The notes under the pieces were generated by a model. The model searched no databases. It had not been told where the DNA came from and saw only the letters and a list, made by a program, of their open reading frames with translations. 64,000 nt of DNA. Source: Haloferax sp046557615 (GTDB lineage: Archaea > Halobacteriota > Halobacteria > Halobacteriales > Haloferacaceae). The stretch's first letter is position 1. Each line of letters begins with the position of its first letter. Location of the stretch: positions 1,674,001 through 1,738,000 of the forward strand of contig NZ_JBKIII010000001.1 of NCBI RefSeq assembly GCF_046557615.1, in the 5' to 3' direction. Positions 61,833-64,000 of the stretch are shown here, in pieces. The position numbers were made by a program, and so were the translations under genes.

Positions 61833-62099
61833 ATGCTCTCCGCGGTCACTCAAGTCGGTCCTGAACTGCCCGCAGCTTTCCAGTTGGTTGTCCTGCCAAT
61901 CCCTCTGCTCATCGCTGTCTTCGCACTGGTCATGGCTGTCTTCCCCCGCCGGATGACCCAGTGGCAGATGCGCGGACCCGACGGTACCACGCAAATCGAA
62001 CCGAGCCAGACACGCATCCTCGTGATACGTGTCGGTGGAGTCGTCGTTGCCGCGATTGCTCTGGGCATGGCATTTATGACCTCTATGATACTATTCTGA
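61833..62099 (+). CDS. 88-residue two-helix membrane protein
   Basis: An N-terminal hydrophobic segment (LVVLPIPLLIAVFALVMAVF), a polar middle (PRRMTQWQMRGPDGTTQIEP) and a C-terminal segment (VVVAAIALGMAFMTSMIL). The layout is like that of the 72-residue protein at 4537-4755. A nine-T run at 61800-61808 separates it from the helicase gene and may end that transcript. Function unknown. Confidence 0.65.
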   Translation: MLSAVTQVGPELPAAFQLVVLPIPLLIAVFALVMAVFPRRMTQWQMRGPDGTTQIEPSQTRILVIRVGGVVVAAIALGMAFMTSMILF

Positions 62100-62260
62100 G
62101 AGAATACACCGAAAAAGAGCTATCTCACCCGCCCAGTTTCGTCTTTTCGCCCATCGAGTACAGCAACTAACGGCAAAAATTCTGTCGCGTTGACTAGCTC
62201 TCCGTATTCAGCACGATAGCGACGAATGGTCAGCGGGAGGGCTAAATTGTACCCGATTGC

Positions 62261-62908
62261 TTACTCGCAGGTCAGACTCGCTCGCAGTTCTTCTGGGCCG
62301 TTCACGATTTCGTCCGCCAGCGAGAGGTCTAACTCGGCGTTGTGCCCGACGCGGTAGGCGATGGTGTACGCGCCGGAGCGAACACCCGATTCGATGCCGT
62401 TCACCGAGTCTTCGACCACGATGCACTCTTCGGTGTCGTAGCCGAGTTCGCTCGCGGCGTGTTCGTAAATATGCGGCTCGGGCTTGCCGGGTTCGTCGAT
62501 GTCGTCGGCCGACAGCACGAGGTCGAGAGGGTCGAGGTCGAAACGTTCGCGCACGACCGAAATCCACGATTGTGGGGCCGATGAGACGATTGCGACTTTC
62601 TTGTCGTTCTCGCGGAGGGTCGAAAAGAGCGATTCCGCGCCGTCCATCAGGACGACTTTCTCGCCGTAGATGTCCACGGAGTTCGCCTCGTAGGCCTCGA
62701 TAAATTCGGGTTTCGAGACGGTCGTTCCGTACTCGGCGTCGAGGTAGTCGTAGATTTCGCGGAAGTTCATCCCCGTAATCTCCTCGTGGTTGGGGTCGCC
62801 CGATTGAATCGCGTCGGCGAAGACCCACTCGTCTTCGAAGGCGTGCCAGTACGGTTCTGAATCGACTAACACACCGTCCATGTCGAACAGCACGACCGGT
62901 TTGTCCAT
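62261..62908 (-). CDS. HAD-superfamily phosphatase, beta-phosphoglucomutase-like
   Basis: A 215-residue hydrolase with motif I DMDGVLVDSE (D9, D11), a helical cap domain, motif II VSSAP, motif III KPEPHIY and motif IV VVEDSVNGI. These fit subfamily I (beta-phosphoglucomutase, phosphoglycolate phosphatase). The ATG at 62908 is preferred, with a longer start 27 bases upstream possible. Substrate is not decided. Confidence 0.88.
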   Translation of the reverse strand: MDKPVVLFDMDGVLVDSEPYWHAFEDEWVFADAIQSGDPNHEEITGMNFREIYDYLDAEYGTTVSKPEFIEAYEANSVDIYGEKVVLMDGAESLFSTLRENDKKVAIVSSAPQSWISVVRERFDLDPLDLVLSADDIDEPGKPEPHIYEHAASELGYDTEECIVVEDSVNGIESGVRSGAYTIAYRVGHNAELDLSLADEIVNGPEELRASLTCE

Positions 62909-63009
62909 GTCTCGGCCGTCGCGCTCATCGACCAAAGGCCTTCGTGAGGCGGCATCACTGATAGACCTTCGCCCGGAGGTTCAAATCGGAAGGCGAGGCC
63001 ACGCTCGCC

Positions 63010-63741
63010 ATGGAATCTGTCCGCATCTTCGCCGGGGACTGTACCGTACAGTTCGAAGGCTCACGCGACCGGACCCAACGTGGACGGGTCGTCGTCGTCG
63101 CCAAACCCGACCGAACCGTCCTCGTCCACGACGTTTCGGGCTACCAACCCGTCGCATGGCTCACCCGCGCCGACTCGCTCACCGTCGAATCCGGGCCGGG
63201 GTCGTTCGGACTCGTCGCTCGCGCAGGCGAGCAAGTGCTGACGGTCGAATCCCACGACGTGACCGGTCGCGCCGAGTATCCGACGACTGCCGCCGGTGTC
63301 CCAGTTGGGTCGCACCCAGACACCGGCGAACCACTGGTTCGAACCGCCGGGTCGGTCGTCGGCCTCGATTCGGGCGTCGAATTTCCGCTCCCCGCCGGAA
63401 GCGCGGTACTCGACTCGACCTGCGACGACTGTGGTCTCCCGCTCGTTCGTGTCGAACGCGGCGCTGTCTTCGACATCTGTCTCGACCGGAAGTGCGACCC
63501 GCTCGACGAGCGCGTGAAAGACCGATTCGACGGCGAGTGGTCGTGTCCCGACTGCGACTCGCCGCTTCGAATCATCTTCCGCGGCGGCCGTCTGCTCGCT
63601 GGATGCGATTCGTATCCCGAGTGCGAGACTGCCTTCTCGATTCCGTCGGGTGTCGCGGTCGAGACGTGTGAGTGTGGGCTACCCGTCTTCGAGACGGCAC
63701 GAGGACGGCGATGTCTGGATTCGACCTGTGAGTTCGCATGA
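63010..63741 (+). CDS. NucS N-domain-like protein with C-terminal zinc ribbons
   Basis: A 243-residue protein. The first 120 residues (RIFAGDCTVQFEGSRDRTQR, VLVHDVSGYQPVAWL) resemble the DNA-binding N-terminal domain of NucS/EndoMS. The RecB-like nuclease domain of NucS is missing. Instead, topoisomerase-type C4 zinc ribbons follow (CDDCGLPL, CPDCDSPL, CECGLPV). A DNA-binding but non-nuclease role is inferred. It is directly upstream of endA, about 110 bases apart. Confidence 0.8.
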   Translation: MESVRIFAGDCTVQFEGSRDRTQRGRVVVVAKPDRTVLVHDVSGYQPVAWLTRADSLTVESGPGSFGLVARAGEQVLTVESHDVTGRAEYPTTAAGVPVGSHPDTGEPLVRTAGSVVGLDSGVEFPLPAGSAVLDSTCDDCGLPLVRVERGAVFDICLDRKCDPLDERVKDRFDGEWSCPDCDSPLRIIFRGGRLLAGCDSYPECETAFSIPSGVAVETCECGLPVFETARGRRCLDSTCEFA

Positions 63742-63851
63742 CTGGAGGTCCGCGGCGTCGTCCGTGGTCCCGCCGGTGGCGACATGGACACCCGCCCATC
63801 GCTGCTGCTCGCATCGCAGGCCCTTTGTCTTCGCCCGACGCGGAACTCTGT

Positions 63852-64000
63852 ATGCAAGGACGCCTCGACGACGACATCGTCCACTTGCCGGGAAACGCCC
63901 GGCAGCGTTTCTACGACTCACGAGGCTACGGGAAACCAACCGGCGGCAACGACCTCACCGTCGCGCCGGTGGAGGCCGCACACCTCCTCGCCCGTGGTGA
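63852..64000 (+). CDS. endA: tRNA-splicing endonuclease (partial, runs off the window)
   Basis: The first 49 codons read MQGRLDDDIVHLPGNARQRF then YDSRGYGKPTGGN and VAPVEAAHLLARG. This matches the N terminus of the haloarchaeal EndA, a homodimer of tandem-repeat subunits that removes introns at bulge-helix-bulge sites. The catalytic Tyr, His and Lys lie beyond the right edge. An ATG at 63739 in another context does not give a continuous conserved frame. Confidence 0.82.
   Translation, partial: MQGRLDDDIVHLPGNARQRFYDSRGYGKPTGGNDLTVAPVEAAHLLARG

Noticed and set aside
1..64000. CRISPR arrays, rRNA or tRNA genes
   Set aside because: No regularly spaced repeats and no tRNA-like cloverleaf or rRNA sequence were noticed on reading; a tRNA scan would settle this.

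Overview
The window is about 64 kb of high-GC, gene-dense chromosome from a haloarchaeon, most likely Haloferax or a close relative. The proteins are rich in Asp and Glu. Promoters look archaeal (AT-rich TATA boxes, often about 26 nt before the start codon, which suggests leaderless mRNAs). Typical haloarchaeal families are present: an HTH-10 (Bat-type) regulator, the 129-residue plant-type ferredoxin, a PibD-type preflagellin/prepilin peptidase, the NAD-dependent ligase known from Haloferax, and a tRNA-splicing endonuclease at the right edge. I see no rRNA, tRNA, CRISPR array or insertion sequence.

Layout. 1-6.9 kb: a hypothetical protein, a two-gene ABC exporter, NAD-dependent DNA ligase, a small membrane protein, a cytochrome P450 and an HTH-10 regulator. 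7-11 kb: a methionine/sulfur cluster, metY-metX-metY. 11-12.7 kb: a PiT-type phosphate permease and a 2Fe-2S ferredoxin. 12.7-25.9 kb: a molybdenum-enzyme island. On the minus strand runs an almost fully overlapping operon, coxG-coxM-coxS-coxL, then an XdhC-YHS fusion, a MoxR ATPase (CoxD), a VWA protein (CoxE), a DUF364-like protein, a second XdhC-type protein and a ZIP-like membrane protein. Divergent from it are moeA and a mocA-type cytidylyltransferase. CoxL carries the AYRCSFR loop, and the subunit order is M-S-L. Both are hallmarks of true (form I) aerobic CO dehydrogenase with a Mo-Cu centre.

25.9-34.7 kb: a 50-residue AbrB-type protein, a winged-helix protein, PibD, scattered histidine genes (hisI, hisA, hisB), a phosphosugar mutase, an ACT-domain regulator, a tiny Cys-rich protein with a palindrome at its start codon, and a YigZ/IMPACT protein. 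34.7-39.2 kb: a TAXI-type TRAP transporter (binding lipoprotein, DUF1850 protein, fused permease). 39.5-46.4 kb: uracil phosphoribosyltransferase, a COG0523 (CobW-like) GTPase, an ArsA/Get3-type ATPase, carbon starvation protein CstA, and a cupin pair. 46.4-52.5 kb: small conserved proteins plus threonine synthase and the serine genes serA and serB. 52.5-58.8 kb: a complete 2-oxoacid dehydrogenase complex operon (E1 alpha, E1 beta, E2, E3) with lipoyl synthase nearby. 58.9-64 kb: a leaderless small ORF, a Ski2-like helicase, a small membrane protein, a HAD phosphatase, a NucS-N-like zinc-ribbon protein and the start of endA.

How it fits together. Most genes are housekeeping (amino acids, nucleotide salvage, central metabolism). 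The accessory part is the cox island. MoeA and MocA would make the molybdopterin cytosine dinucleotide, CoxMSL would oxidise CO, and CoxD/CoxE/XdhC proteins would mature the centre. The operon also encodes a YHS domain, a DUF364-like protein and a ZIP-like membrane protein, all three metal-linked. I infer that these could form a copper-supply or sulfuration module for the Mo-Cu site. That module is the least described part of the window.
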